A DNA stretch of 64,000 nucleotides from an uncultured Bacteroidales bacterium (GCA_947303465.1 CAMYYI010000002.1:1-64000), one strand, 5' to 3'; shown: positions 8,175-21,619, counted from the first letter of the stretch. Numbers and translations are program-made. The notes: generated by a model from the letters alone, not told the origin.

Positions 8175-8429
8175 ATGAAGAAGGAGATTGAAATACCACA
8201 AGGAAATACGCCGGAGGATAATAAGGCAAGAAAGAAAAAAAGATGGCATTTTCACCTCGGCACCTTGATACTGTTGCCAAATTATTTCAGCAAGACGGTC
8301 GTGGAGTTGGTCAATCGGGCAGGTTATAGCCAATTGGCATTGCAAATACTGCTAAGAATTGTTATATTTGCAAGTTATGAAAGTAGCTATTGTCGGTGCC
8401 AGCGGCGCAGTTGGCCAAGAATTCCTTAA
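8175..8429 (+). other. Doubtful small ORF overlapping the start of asd
   Basis: The ORF begins MKKEIEIPQGNTPEDNKARKKKRWHFH, with a plausible basic protein-like composition, but it runs 53 bases into asd in another frame and so cannot be intact as a normal neighbour. Its middle contains the 20-base repeat also found at 7393-7412. It may be the 5' remnant of a gene cut when this junction formed, or chance. The rest of 8064-8376 holds only the asd promoter and nothing else I can support. Confidence 0.2.
8339..8370 (+). promoter_or_regulatory. Predicted promoter of the asd operon (near-leaderless)
   Basis: ATTG at 8339-8342 and TATATTTG at 8363-8370 are separated by 20 bases, which fits the Bacteroidota TTTG/TAnnTTTG promoter. 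Only 6 bases separate the -7 box from the asd ATG, so the transcript should begin at or within a few bases of the start codon. Confidence 0.6.
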
Positions 8430-9378
8430 GGTTCTGGAAGAAAGGAACTTCCCTGTTGATGAACTCCTCCTGTTCGGCTCGGAGCGCAGTGCCGGACGCA
8501 AGTACAATTTCAAAGGCAAAGAGTACACTGTCCGCCTTCTTCAGCACAACGACGACTTCGAGGGCGTAGATTTTGCGTTCACGTCTGCAGGCGCGTCCAC
8601 TTCCAAAGAATTCGCCGGGACCATAACCAAACACGGGGCGGTTATGATAGACAACTCCTCCGCCTTCAGGATGGACGAGGACGTGCCCCTGGTGGTTCCG
8701 GAATGCAACGCCGATGATGCGCTGAACAGACCCAGGAACATCATCGCCAACCCCAACTGTACCACCATCATGATGGTGACAGTACTTAAACCAATTGAAG
8801 AGTTATCTCACATAAAACGCATACACGTAGCGAGTTACCAATCCGCATCCGGTGCCGGAGCACAGGCTATGGCAGAGCTCGAACAGCAGTACAGGCAGAT
8901 AGTCGAGGGCAAACCGGTAACGGTTGAAAAGTTCGCCTACCAGCTCGCCTATAACGTTATCCCGCAGATAGACGTATTCCAGGATAACGGCTACACAAAG
9001 GAGGAGATGAAGATGTTCAACGAAACCCGGAAGATACTTCACTCCGACGTCCGCTGCTCGGCAATGTGCGTTCGCATTTCCGCCCTCCGCTCCCATTCCG
9101 AGGCGGTCTGGATCGAGACCGAAAAGCCTTTGGAAGTCAAGCAGGTACAGGACGCCCTCGCTGCCGCACCCGGAGTCACCCTTCAGGACGATCCTGCCAC
9201 GAAGACCTATCCCATGCCCCTGTTCACAGGCGGCAAGGACGATATATACGTAGGTCGCGTACGCAAGGATCTTGCATGCGACAACGGCATCACCCTGTGG
9301 CTTTCCGGAGACCAGATCAAGAAGGGCGCCGCCCTGAACGCCGTGCAGATAGCCGAGTACCTGATAAGCAAACGCTGA
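8377..9378 (+). CDS. asd: Aspartate-semialdehyde dehydrogenase
   Basis: NADPH-dependent reduction of aspartyl-4-phosphate to aspartate semialdehyde, the branch point to lysine/diaminopimelate, threonine and methionine. The N-terminal Rossmann motif is [15 protein letters not shown] (residues 5-20), the [12 protein letters not shown] block lies near residue 90, and the catalytic cysteine is in NPNCTT at about residue 128, followed by [10 protein letters not shown]. Length (333 aa) is normal. The track's TTG start at 8359 lies inside the predicted promoter, so ATG 8377 is preferred. First gene of a five-gene operon; the aminotransferase follows after 4 bases. Confidence 0.96.
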   Translation: MKVAIVGASGAVGQEFLKVLEERNFPVDELLLFGSERSAGRKYNFKGKEYTVRLLQHNDDFEGVDFAFTSAGASTSKEFAGTITKHGAVMIDNSSAFRMDEDVPLVVPECNADDALNRPRNIIANPNCTTIMMVTVLKPIEELSHIKRIHVASYQSASGAGAQAMAELEQQYRQIVEGKPVTVEKFAYQLAYNVIPQIDVFQDNGYTKEEMKMFNETRKILHSDVRCSAMCVRISALRSHSEAVWIETEKPLEVKQVQDALAAAPGVTLQDDPATKTYPMPLFTGGKDDIYVGRVRKDLACDNGITLWLSGDQIKKGAALNAVQIAEYLISKR

Positions 9379-9382
9379 CCCC

Positions 9383-10578
9383 ATGTTGAAAGTATCCGCC
9401 CGCGCCCAGGAGATGCCGGCTTCCGCCATACGGAAACTCGTCCCGTATGCCGAGGCCGCAGAAGCAGCCGGTGTAAAGGTTTATCACCTGAACGTCGGCG
9501 CCCCGGACATTCAGTCCCCCGCCTGCGCCACAAAGGCGGTGAGTGAGCGCTGTGCCGGCATGCATCACCTGTCATACACGCATTCCGCCGGTTTGAAGGA
9601 GCTGCGTACCGCCATGGTGGAGAAGTATTACCGCAAGATCGGCCTGGACATCGATGTGTCCCAGCTGCTTGTGACTGTCGGAGGCAGCGAGGCCTTTGCC
9701 GCCGCCATGCAGATTGCAGCCGGCCCCGGAGAAGAAATAATAGTGGTCGAGCCCTACTATACGAATTACCAGACTTACGCCTTCCTGAACGGTATAACCC
9801 TTAAGGCGGTGCATTCAGACATCCGGGAAGGGTTCAGGGTCCCGGAAATATCGGAATTCGAAAGGCTGGTCTCCCCTTCCACCCGCGCCGTGCTCATAAG
9901 CAATCCGTGCAATCCTTCAGGCAAGCTCTTTACCCGGGAGGAGATGCTGGCCATCGGAGACTTCTGCCGCCGTAACGACCTCTTCCTTATCTGCGACGAG
10001 GTTTACCGTGAATTCTGCTATACGGACGAACCTTATTTCAGCGCCCTGGAGATTCCGGGATGCGAGCGTAACGTTATAATTGTAGACTCCGTTTCCAAGC
10101 GCTACAATCTCTGCGGAGCACGAATCGGATGCATAATTTCCCGGAACGAGGAAGTTATGGCCTGTGCGCTCAAATACGCCCAGGCCAGACTCTGCCCTCC
10201 TGTCCTGGGCCAGTATGCCGCAATAGGCGCCCTGGACACCCCGGCCTCTTACTTCAAGGAAGTCCGGGAAGAATACATAAGACGGCGCGATTGCGCGGTT
10301 GACGCCCTGAATGCCATGCCCGGGGTGTTCTCCCCAGTTCCCTACGGAGCATTTTACACAGTGGCTGAACTCCCTGTCGATGATGCCGGGGACTTTGCCA
10401 AATGGCTGCTTACCGACTTCAGAAGGAATAACGAAACTCTCATGATAACGCCTGCGGCATCTTTCTACAAGACGCCGGGCGCAGGCCGGAACCACGCCCG
10501 CATAGCCTATGTCCTGGAAGTCCCGCAGCTGCGCAGGGCTATGGAACTGCTGGCGGAAGCCCTAACCGAATATAACTG

Positions 10579-10579
<1 letters not shown>
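9383..10579 (+). CDS. PLP-dependent class I/II aminotransferase (aspartate-type)
   Basis: Fold type I aminotransferase of 398 aa. Visible landmarks are the small-domain LNVGAPDIQSP near residue 35, the cofactor-pocket segment SNPCNPSGKLFTREE near 173, CDEVYREFCY with the aspartate that contacts the pyridine nitrogen near 205, and the Schiff-base lysine in DSVSKRYNLCGARIG at about residue 239. A conserved arginine for substrate carboxylate binding is expected in the C-terminal HARIAYV segment. Placement between asd and asnA points to aspartate or a close relative as substrate, but the family is promiscuous. It overlaps the next gene by one base (TGATG), indicating translational coupling. Confidence 0.9.
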
Positions 10580-14995
<4,416 letters not shown>

Positions 14996-14998
14996 TCT

Positions 14999-16603
14999 TT
15001 ACTCTTCCCAGCCCGGAAGTTCGGGATACGACGGGCGCCTGGCAAGCGCATCGTAATCATCTGCCGTAGTAAACCTGTTGCAAGTGAACTTGCGGCCATT
15101 GCGGTCGTAAACCACTACCTTCACTTTTGCTGAAGGGTCCTTGAGGACATATTTGAACATGTGGTAGTTCTTCGAGCAATAGTTGTTGCGGGTACTGCCC
15201 TGGCTGTGGCCGCGGCCAACTATACCCACATTGTAACCTATCGCCCACCAGTCCTTGCAACCGTTGTAAGGGGGTTCGAATTCGTTGGTAACAGGGACCT
15301 TCTCGAGCTCTCCGGACAGCTTGCCGTTCTCGTAAACCTCCGAACGCCAGCCCTCATCCCAGTTCCACACATTCACCAGGACAGTCCCGGAACCATGTGC
15401 GAGGGGGAACTTCTCGAACGGGCCGCCGAAAACGGCATCACCCCTGTACATGCGCATCTGGTAGTCATCCTTGAAGTTCTGGCCCTTGTAGATGTCTGCC
15501 ACAACTTCATTGCCCTCTATCTTCCAAACCATATAGCCGTTTGGCGTACCGTCAGCGCAGTTTTTGCTCCACCACCAGCAGCCGCTCATGGCTCCCGCCA
15601 CGAGTTCGCTGACCCCGTTGGGGTAATGAAGGTGCTTTATGGTATGGGTGTGCCCGCTTACTATCTGCGCATGCTTTCTGGCGGCCAGCAGATCCATGAC
15701 GCGGCCTACATTGGGAACCTTGGCGTATATGCCCTCCAGGGGGATATGAACGCACAGGATTACGAGTTTGTCTTCCGGAACAGCCGCCAGATCCTGCTCC
15801 AGCCAGCTTACCTGCACGTCGCTGAAGTCCCCATGGTATTTGCCCGGCGCACCGAAGGTCTCGAAGCACACGTTATGCATGGACACTATATGTACGTCTC
15901 CCCTGTTGAAGGAATAATTGGCCGGGCCGAAAACATCTTCGAAATAACGGTGGCGCCTGAGCGTGATGCTCGGGCTGCCGTCTTCCACAGCGGTAAGAGC
16001 ATACTCGAAGTCATGATTGCCCACCGTCTGGAAAACAGGCATGCCGGTCTTTTCTGCAGAAAACTCGTCCCTGATAAGCGGAAGGAGGTAATTGGTATTC
16101 CGGAAGCCCTCGCTGTAGGCTATGTCGCCCAGGGTAATGGCGTAATCCGGTCCCTTGCACTTGCGGGCGTATGCCTTCATGTCCGGAATCGCCTCTTCTG
16201 CCAGACGCCTCACATGCCAGGCCCACTGGCACTGTGGATCCGCAATCAGGAAGAGGTTGAACTCCTTCTCCGCACCGTTCTTAAGGGGGACCAGCGTGAA
16301 ATTGTATTCGGGACGGTCTTCCAGCTTCTTGAAGAAGCATGGCTGGCCCTGACGAAGCGGAATTTCGTATTCGGAAGGGATGCTGACGAAAACCTGATAT
16401 GCCGCCGGGACACGCGGGAAGCAGTATCTGCCTTCCGCATCCGTAGTTGTAACATGGATTCCGTCCGAGACTACGGCTCCCGCAACCGGACGTCCGTCCG
16501 GAGTCCTGACCGCCCCCTTGACCTCAGGAGGCAGTACCTTTGGTGCAGCATATAGCGCAGAGCATAAAGCGGCTCCTGCGATAATAAAGTATAAACGCCT
16601 CAT
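14999..16603 (-). CDS. Secreted calcineurin-like phosphoesterase (MetallophosN-Metallophos-MetallophosC)
   Basis: Protein of 534 aa with a signal peptide (MRRLYFIIAGAALCSALYAA). A carboxypeptidase-regulatory-like MetallophosN domain (DGRPVAGAVVSDG, about residues 28-105) precedes a metallophosphoesterase domain with its metal-binding motifs LIADPQCQ, TLGDIAYSEG, VGNHDFEY and VSGHTHTIKH (about 120-340), and a C-terminal MetallophosC domain. It should cleave phosphomono- or diesters in the periplasm or at the surface; the substrate is unknown. Last gene of the operon with the OPA transporter, 3 bases after it, so its product is a good candidate substrate for that transporter. A paralogue with the same domain order is at 44487. 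Confidence 0.88.
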   Translation of the reverse strand: MRRLYFIIAGAALCSALYAAPKVLPPEVKGAVRTPDGRPVAGAVVSDGIHVTTTDAEGRYCFPRVPAAYQVFVSIPSEYEIPLRQGQPCFFKKLEDRPEYNFTLVPLKNGAEKEFNLFLIADPQCQWAWHVRRLAEEAIPDMKAYARKCKGPDYAITLGDIAYSEGFRNTNYLLPLIRDEFSAEKTGMPVFQTVGNHDFEYALTAVEDGSPSITLRRHRYFEDVFGPANYSFNRGDVHIVSMHNVCFETFGAPGKYHGDFSDVQVSWLEQDLAAVPEDKLVILCVHIPLEGIYAKVPNVGRVMDLLAARKHAQIVSGHTHTIKHLHYPNGVSELVAGAMSGCWWWSKNCADGTPNGYMVWKIEGNEVVADIYKGQNFKDDYQMRMYRGDAVFGGPFEKFPLAHGSGTVLVNVWNWDEGWRSEVYENGKLSGELEKVPVTNEFEPPYNGCKDWWAIGYNVGIVGRGHSQGSTRNNYCSKNYHMFKYVLKDPSAKVKVVVYDRNGRKFTCNRFTTADDYDALARRPSYPELPGWEE

Positions 16604-16606
16604 ATA

Positions 16607-18076
16607 TTATGCTTTATGTAAGTCCTCGTCGCTATATCCGGTAGCCTTTGCCCCCCATATTGTAAGCACGGTAAACATGCCTATGACAGCGCAAACGAAG
16701 ATGGTAATATAGGCTGCATTCCATCCGTAGTGCTGTGCAATATAACCGAAGCCGAAGCCGGATACTATGGTGCTCAGGTAGCCGAAGATGCCCAAGATGC
16801 CGTTGGCCGTGGCAGACGCCTTGTTGGTTGCGTGCTGTGCGGCGCAGATTCCGAGAAGGGCCTGAGGGCCGTAGATACAGAAGCCCAGAAGCGTGAATGG
16901 AATAAGCATGACCCACCATGCCGCAGTGACGGGAATCATCCAGAAGGCAGCTATGCACAATGCAACGCCCACCATACACACCACGCAGGTGTGATGAGCC
17001 TTGTTATTGAATATATGGTCCGTAGCCCAACCCCAGAACAGCATTCCCAGGTTGCCGCCTATGAGTTCGAAGACCACGCAAAGGGTGGTGGCATTGGCCA
17101 TGGAAAGTCCCTTGGACTCTGTCAGCAGCGTAGGCCCCCAGTCCAGGGCTGCGAAGCGCACCACATAAACGAAGAAGTTGGTTATGGCAAGCGTCCAGAT
17201 GATACGGTTGCGGTAAACATGCTTAGATACGAAAGCCCTGTGCTCGGCGGCCTCCTCAGGGGTTGTTACTATAGCCTTTTTCTTGCCCACGACCTCGGGA
17301 AGACCCACGTCGGACGGAGAGTCCTTCATGGTAAAGAACAGCCATACAGAGCCAATTACGGCAACACCGGCAGGAATCAGGAAGCACCACCTCCAGGCGC
17401 CGTAATGAGCGGCGAAGGTGTTCACTTTCTCTACATTGGCGGGGTCTGTCATATCCAGGTTCAGATTAGCCGTAATAGACGCCACAACCTCGGGATTCAT
17501 GCTCATGTCAATGCCCAGATGCGGCATAACCAGCCATCCGCAGAGTGCCATGGCAAGACCGGCACCGATGGAATGGGACATGTTCCATATGCTCATCTTG
17601 GTTGCGAGTTCCTTGGGATGTATCCACTGGGTAAGGGTTTTTGTACACGGGGGAACGCCCATACCCTGAAGGAAGCCGTTTACCATCCACAGCACGCCCA
17701 TCACATAAACCAGTACGGACGCTATTGCAGCGGCATCTCCAGCCTTGCCGGCCAGTGCCACCACCCATCCGGCCACCACGTCACTTGTTCCGAAGAGAAT
17801 GTTGACGGCAGCACACAGCAGAAGACCCAGCGACATGACCTTGCGGGCGCTGTTGCGGTCTGTAATAATGCCTACTACGTAACGGGAAAGCCCGTAGATG
17901 ACTCCGTGGAGGGTAAGGAAGATACCCAGCTGTGTTTTTGTTATTCCAAACTCGGCCCCCAACCCCGGCATGGAGAAGGAGAAGTTCTTGCGTACTAGAT
18001 AAAACATGGCATAGCCTATCATAGTCACTATGATGGTCCGCCACTGCCAGTACTTGAGAGATTTTGTGGTCTGCAT
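16607..18076 (-). CDS. OPA-family MFS transporter (glycerol-3-phosphate/hexose-phosphate type)
   Basis: Membrane protein of 489 aa with 12 predicted segments in two groups of six separated by a charged loop near residue 240. The N-terminus (WRTIIVTMIGYAMFYLVRKNFS) and the LSRYVVGIITDRNSARKVM signature after TM2 match the organophosphate:phosphate antiporters GlpT, UhpT and UhpC. The family exchanges a sugar- or glycerol-phosphate for inorganic phosphate across the inner membrane. It lies between a glycerol-1-phosphate dehydrogenase-like gene and a secreted phosphoesterase with 3-base gaps, which supports uptake of a phosphoester such as a glycerophosphate. The exact substrate cannot be assigned. 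Confidence 0.87.
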   Translation of the reverse strand: MQTTKSLKYWQWRTIIVTMIGYAMFYLVRKNFSFSMPGLGAEFGITKTQLGIFLTLHGVIYGLSRYVVGIITDRNSARKVMSLGLLLCAAVNILFGTSDVVAGWVVALAGKAGDAAAIASVLVYVMGVLWMVNGFLQGMGVPPCTKTLTQWIHPKELATKMSIWNMSHSIGAGLAMALCGWLVMPHLGIDMSMNPEVVASITANLNLDMTDPANVEKVNTFAAHYGAWRWCFLIPAGVAVIGSVWLFFTMKDSPSDVGLPEVVGKKKAIVTTPEEAAEHRAFVSKHVYRNRIIWTLAITNFFVYVVRFAALDWGPTLLTESKGLSMANATTLCVVFELIGGNLGMLFWGWATDHIFNNKAHHTCVVCMVGVALCIAAFWMIPVTAAWWVMLIPFTLLGFCIYGPQALLGICAAQHATNKASATANGILGIFGYLSTIVSGFGFGYIAQHYGWNAAYITIFVCAVIGMFTVLTIWGAKATGYSDEDLHKA

Positions 18077-18079
18077 GTC

Positions 18080-19426
18080 TTATTCTGTTACTTCCCAGAT
18101 ACCGCCCTTTCCGAAAAGCCTCCCGGTAAGTTCGTCCATGAGGCCCAGACGGTAAACTATATCTATATTGGTAAAACGGCTGCGCATATAGGGAATATAC
18201 GAGAAAGTCTTGCGCATACGGGCCCTGTCCACGCAGATCATCTCCGGCTCGTAGGGAGCGCCTACCTGCTTGAGATTCCTGTAAACTTCGTCGAAGGGGA
18301 TAATCTGGGCACGTATCTTCTCTTTCAGTTCGGGCCATGCGGCCTTGAGGGCCTCGAGTTGCCTGCGGAGACCTTCCTTATCTACATATTTGCCACGTGT
18401 TTCCTCGAGCCCGCGCGCCAGGTGCCCCGGTTTGCCGGCAAACACTTCGCGAATCTCCTTCTCCATTTCCTCCCAGCTCTTCCATGACCTGACACACTTG
18501 TCAACGTCCAGGTTCTCGATGTCCTTTTCCAGAAGAAACTCCAGCGAGGCAGTACTGGCCAAAGTGCCTATGCCCACCTTGAAGCCATGTGACACGTGCT
18601 TTCCGTTGGGATATGCGAGATTCTCCATATCCCAGCAGTGCGAGAACTGATGTTCGGTACCGGAAGCAGGACGGCTGCTATGTATCGCCTGCATTGCGAA
18701 ACCGCTCATCAGCAGACCTTCGGACAGCTTTTCCGTCATTTCTACGTCTCCTGCATGAACGGCCGCCGGTGCGCTCAGGGACTCCCTCAGGCCATCCTGC
18801 ACGAGGTCCCATCCAAACTGGTCGATAGCCTCGGCCCCTACAGCGTCCGCCAGCATCCAGTCGGCGCCCGCGGGTATCTTGGCTATAAGGTCTGCGTAGC
18901 CGGATGCCGCAAGTTCCTTGGGAGCTGCAGCAGCTATAACAGGATCCATCACAAAACCGTAGGGAGCCGGACAACTGAAGGTCTGCTTGTTGCCGTCCTT
19001 GGTTATCGAGGCTCCGTAAGCAGTGTAGCCATCCATGGATGCAGCAGTACCCACGCACATATACTTGCGCCCCAGGATATGTGAAGTATATTTGGTCAAA
19101 TCATTTATGACTCCTGAACCGACAGCTATGGCAACCGCATCCAAAGGCTCCAGACGGGCTTTAAGCTGCTCTACGAACTTCCACTCGGCATAAAGGTCTG
19201 GGTCGTCAAACACAAAGGAGGGTTCATGGGCCACCCCCGCAGCCTCAAGAGATTGAAGTACAGCTTTACCTGCAACCTCCCAAGTATTTGTATCTGCGAT
19301 GATTATTGCTTTCTTTCCAGGAAACAGCTTAAGAAACATCTCAGCTGTACGGGATACGACTCCCGCCCCAATGAAGAGGTCTTTGGTGTCGGTAGTGCGC
19401 TTTAGTGCGCTCTCAATTTTGTTCAT
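18080..19426 (-). CDS. egsA: sn-glycerol-1-phosphate dehydrogenase-like protein (AraM/EgsA family)
   Basis: Iron-ADH/glycerol dehydrogenase superfamily protein of 448 aa. The NAD-binding half shows IADTNTWEVAG and the glycine motif AVGSGVINDLTKY near residue 105; VGTAASMDGYTAYGAS and the metal-ligand region GYADLIAKIPAGADW follow, with further histidines in GTEHQFSHCWD and HVSHGFKVGIG. The family interconverts dihydroxyacetone phosphate and sn-glycerol-1-phosphate; a related polyol-phosphate substrate is also possible. The track ORF to 19609 reads back into the epimerase gene; ATG 19426 forms a 4-base ATGA overlap with it and is preferred. The C-terminal extension after about residue 350 (REVFAGKPGHLARG...) is longer than in archaeal enzymes but known in AraM relatives. 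Confidence 0.85.
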   Translation of the reverse strand: MNKIESALKRTTDTKDLFIGAGVVSRTAEMFLKLFPGKKAIIIADTNTWEVAGKAVLQSLEAAGVAHEPSFVFDDPDLYAEWKFVEQLKARLEPLDAVAIAVGSGVINDLTKYTSHILGRKYMCVGTAASMDGYTAYGASITKDGNKQTFSCPAPYGFVMDPVIAAAAPKELAASGYADLIAKIPAGADWMLADAVGAEAIDQFGWDLVQDGLRESLSAPAAVHAGDVEMTEKLSEGLLMSGFAMQAIHSSRPASGTEHQFSHCWDMENLAYPNGKHVSHGFKVGIGTLASTASLEFLLEKDIENLDVDKCVRSWKSWEEMEKEIREVFAGKPGHLARGLEETRGKYVDKEGLRRQLEALKAAWPELKEKIRAQIIPFDEVYRNLKQVGAPYEPEMICVDRARMRKTFSYIPYMRSRFTNIDIVYRLGLMDELTGRLFGKGGIWEVTE

Positions 19427-20094
19427 ATACTGATTGCTTTTCTGAATGCCGGAACAGTCTCCTCCAGGCTCATGCCCTTTCTGTAAATGCCCGCCGTTCC
19501 TCCTACGAATATACTTGCGCCCATACCTGCCATAAGCGCGGCACGCTCGGCGCTGACGCTTCCGTCCACACTTATCAATACATCCTGCAAGCCTTTGGAA
19601 TCCAGCCACTTGCGGGCTAATGCGACCTTGTCGAGTATGCCCTCTACCAGCTTGGCTCCGGCATAACCGGGATGCACCAGCATCAGAGTGATGGAGTCAA
19701 AGAGGCCTGTGTGCTTTTCCAGGGCCTCCACCGGAGTGTCGGGGTTGACGGCAAGCCCGAAACGGCAGCCTTTGGCCCGCACGCTGGCACTCAGGTCAGC
19801 AAAACTGCGGTCAAGTTCTACATGAACGGTTAGCGAATCCCCTTCCCTTAATTCGAACCTGGACATCACAAGTTCCGGATCGGTAACCATAAGATGGATG
19901 TCGAGGGGCATGGAGGTCGAGGCGTGCATTGCCTTTATGAAATCGGGGCCGAAAGTCAGATTGGGAACGAAGTGGGCATCCATGACATCGACATGAAGCC
20001 AATCCACTCCAAGTTTCTCCAGAAGGCGAATGTCATCTCCGAGATTCATGAGGTCGGAGCACATGACGGAAACTGAAATAATGTTGTTTTTCAT
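19423..20094 (-). CDS. Divergent ribulose-phosphate 3-epimerase family protein
   Basis: TIM-barrel pentulose/hexulose-phosphate 3-epimerase family member (223 aa). The metal-binding HVDVMDAHFVPNLTFGPD near residue 30 and LDIHLMVTDPE near 65 are conserved. The usual MVEPGFGGQ-type motif reads MLVHPGYAGAKL and the usual VDGGI reads SVDGSVSAERAALM, so it is not a textbook Rpe and may act on another ketose phosphate, as AlsE does. ATG 20094 is preferred over the track's TTG at 20112, which lies in the -7 promoter box. First gene of the phosphoester operon; its stop overlaps the dehydrogenase start. Confidence 0.75.
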   Translation of the reverse strand: MKNNIISVSVMCSDLMNLGDDIRLLEKLGVDWLHVDVMDAHFVPNLTFGPDFIKAMHASTSMPLDIHLMVTDPELVMSRFELREGDSLTVHVELDRSFADLSASVRAKGCRFGLAVNPDTPVEALEKHTGLFDSITLMLVHPGYAGAKLVEGILDKVALARKWLDSKGLQDVLISVDGSVSAERAALMAGMGASIFVGGTAGIYRKGMSLEETVPAFRKAISI

Positions 20095-20100
20095 AACACT

Positions 20101-20108
20101 CAAATATA
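20101..20108 (-). promoter_or_regulatory. Predicted -7 box of the epimerase operon
   Basis: TATATTTG on the minus strand, 6 bases before the epimerase ATG, the same box and spacing as at asd. No convincing -33 element was found. The rest of the 20095-20305 divergent gap is AT-rich, with a TAAATTTG box for the opposite gene. Confidence 0.5.
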
Positions 20109-20277
20109 GCAAAATTTTTTGTTTCAGGGTTCATTTTTCAGCCCGAAAACGCCCGATTTTCGTGATAACATTTTTGTTATAAGTATTAACTATTCTGTTT
20201 TATGTACTGATTATAAGGGGTTTATTTGTAAAGGGATAAAAATGTTGAAATGCGCTCGATTATTCCCTCTTTTTAAC

Positions 20278-20285
20278 TAAATTTG
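20278..20285 (+). promoter_or_regulatory. Predicted -7 box for the zinc metallopeptidase gene
   Basis: TAAATTTG matches the Bacteroidota -7 consensus and lies 20 bases before ATG 20306. A -33 element at the usual distance is not evident. Confidence 0.4.
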
Positions 20286-20305
20286 TGAACTAAATAGAAG
20301 CTGAA

Positions 20306-21166
20306 ATGAATCTGAACGGTAGAAGACAAAGTTCAAACGTAGACGACAGGCGTGGTATTTCTGTCGGCCGTGCCGGGGGGCTCAGCCTTGGCGGAATACT
20401 TATCGCAGGAGTTCTTTATCTCTTGTTCGGCATCAACCCCGAGGCAGTTCTGGAACAGACCGGAGCATTGACCCAGACCGCTACGGTAGATTCCAATTAT
20501 ACCCCTTCGGAAGAAGATGAAGCCCTGGCTGTTTTCTCCAAGCAGATACTTGCCGGAACGGAGGATGTCTGGACCTCCATCTTCGAGGCCAACGGCCTGA
20601 AATACGAAGCCCCGCGTCTGGTGCTCTATAACGATTATGTACAGACATCTACAGGTACGGCATCGGCTTCTACCGGTCCGTTCTACAGCAGTGCGGACCA
20701 GACAGTTTATCTGGACCTATCTTTCTTCTCATCCATGAAGAAGCAGATAGGTGCCGACGGCGACTTTGCGTACGCATACGTCATCGCACATGAGGTCGGG
20801 CATCACGTTCAGTACCTGCTGGGCACTCTGACCCAGGCCAACAAACAGATGCAGCGGTCCAGCCAGAAGGAAGCCAACCGCATCAGCGTCAGGCTTGAAC
20901 TGCAGGCAGACTTCTACGCAGGCGTCTGGGCGCATCACGACAACAAAATGTTCGGCTCGCTGGAAGAAGGCGACCTGGAAGAAGGCATAGCGGTCGCATC
21001 CAAGATCGGTGACGACTACCTCCAGAAGAAGGCTTATGGCTATGCGGTACCGGATTCTTTCAACCACGGCACTTCCGAGCAGCGCGCCAGATGGCTCAAG
21101 AAGGGTTTTACCACAGGCGACCCCTCGAAAGGCGATACGTTCTCCATTTCTTACAGCGAGTTATAG
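20306..21166 (+). CDS. Neutral zinc metallopeptidase, YpfJ family
   Basis: Protein of 286 aa with a cytoplasmic N-terminus (MNLNGRRQSSNVDDRRG), one membrane segment at about residues 28-46 and an extracytoplasmic catalytic domain. The zinc-binding HExxH motif is AHEVGHHVQYLLG near residue 161, and the third ligand is expected in RLELQADFYAGVWAHH near 195. This architecture and length are typical of YpfJ, whose substrate is not known. It stands divergent to the epimerase operon; a small unknown gene follows after 3 bases. Confidence 0.88.
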   Translation: MNLNGRRQSSNVDDRRGISVGRAGGLSLGGILIAGVLYLLFGINPEAVLEQTGALTQTATVDSNYTPSEEDEALAVFSKQILAGTEDVWTSIFEANGLKYEAPRLVLYNDYVQTSTGTASASTGPFYSSADQTVYLDLSFFSSMKKQIGADGDFAYAYVIAHEVGHHVQYLLGTLTQANKQMQRSSQKEANRISVRLELQADFYAGVWAHHDNKMFGSLEEGDLEEGIAVASKIGDDYLQKKAYGYAVPDSFNHGTSEQRARWLKKGFTTGDPSKGDTFSISYSEL

Positions 21167-21169
21167 CTC

Positions 21170-21619
21170 ATGATTTACGACATCACACTCCCCCTCTCCC
21201 CCTCCTGGACAAGCGAGCAGGACCGTTACGAAGAAATTGACGGTGCTTTGATAACCCACGTGGAATGCCATCTGCCCAAAGGCGACGGCAAAAGTGACGA
21301 GGCCCTCATAGACCTTTACGTGGGCGATCTGCCCTCCGATACTACCGCGGAGGACGAAGCTTATGCCAATTACGCTGAAATTATCGGCTGGGACGAGGAA
21401 GACGAAGATGAAAATCCCATTGCCGAATGGCGCTTCCAGAAGAAGAAAGCCTTCGGTTTCACCGGCGAATGCGAGGATGGATCGATCATGCTGCTGATGT
21501 GTGTCGAAATCCTCAAAGGCGGACTGCTTATATGCAGCGTGGTGGCCCCCAATGACGATGAAGTGTCAAAATGGGCCAAATACGTAGAAGAAAACCTTAA
21601 AGTAAGGAAGCAGGACTAA
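21170..21619 (+). CDS. Conserved-looking hypothetical protein, acidic
   Basis: Protein of 149 aa that I do not recognise. It is acidic, especially around residues 60-85 (DTTAEDEAYANYAE, DEEDEDENPIAEW), has no signal peptide or membrane segment, and seems to be an alpha/beta fold with a hydrophobic strand ILKGGLLICSVVA near the end. It begins 3 bases after the metallopeptidase stop, so it is co-transcribed. Its last 4 bases overlap the end of the convergent SEC-C gene. The codon use resembles its neighbours, supporting a real gene. Confidence 0.65.
   Translation: MIYDITLPLSPSWTSEQDRYEEIDGALITHVECHLPKGDGKSDEALIDLYVGDLPSDTTAEDEAYANYAEIIGWDEEDEDENPIAEWRFQKKKAFGFTGECEDGSIMLLMCVEILKGGLLICSVVAPNDDEVSKWAKYVEENLKVRKQD

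Noticed and set aside
8133-8345. 70-aa minus-strand ORF upstream of asd
   Set aside because: No family resemblance and it overlaps the asd promoter; its HDRLAE residues come from the shared 20-base repeat.
15161-17998. Plus-strand ORFs of 464 and 422 aa
   Set aside because: Antisense shadows of the phosphoesterase and the OPA transporter; no domains.
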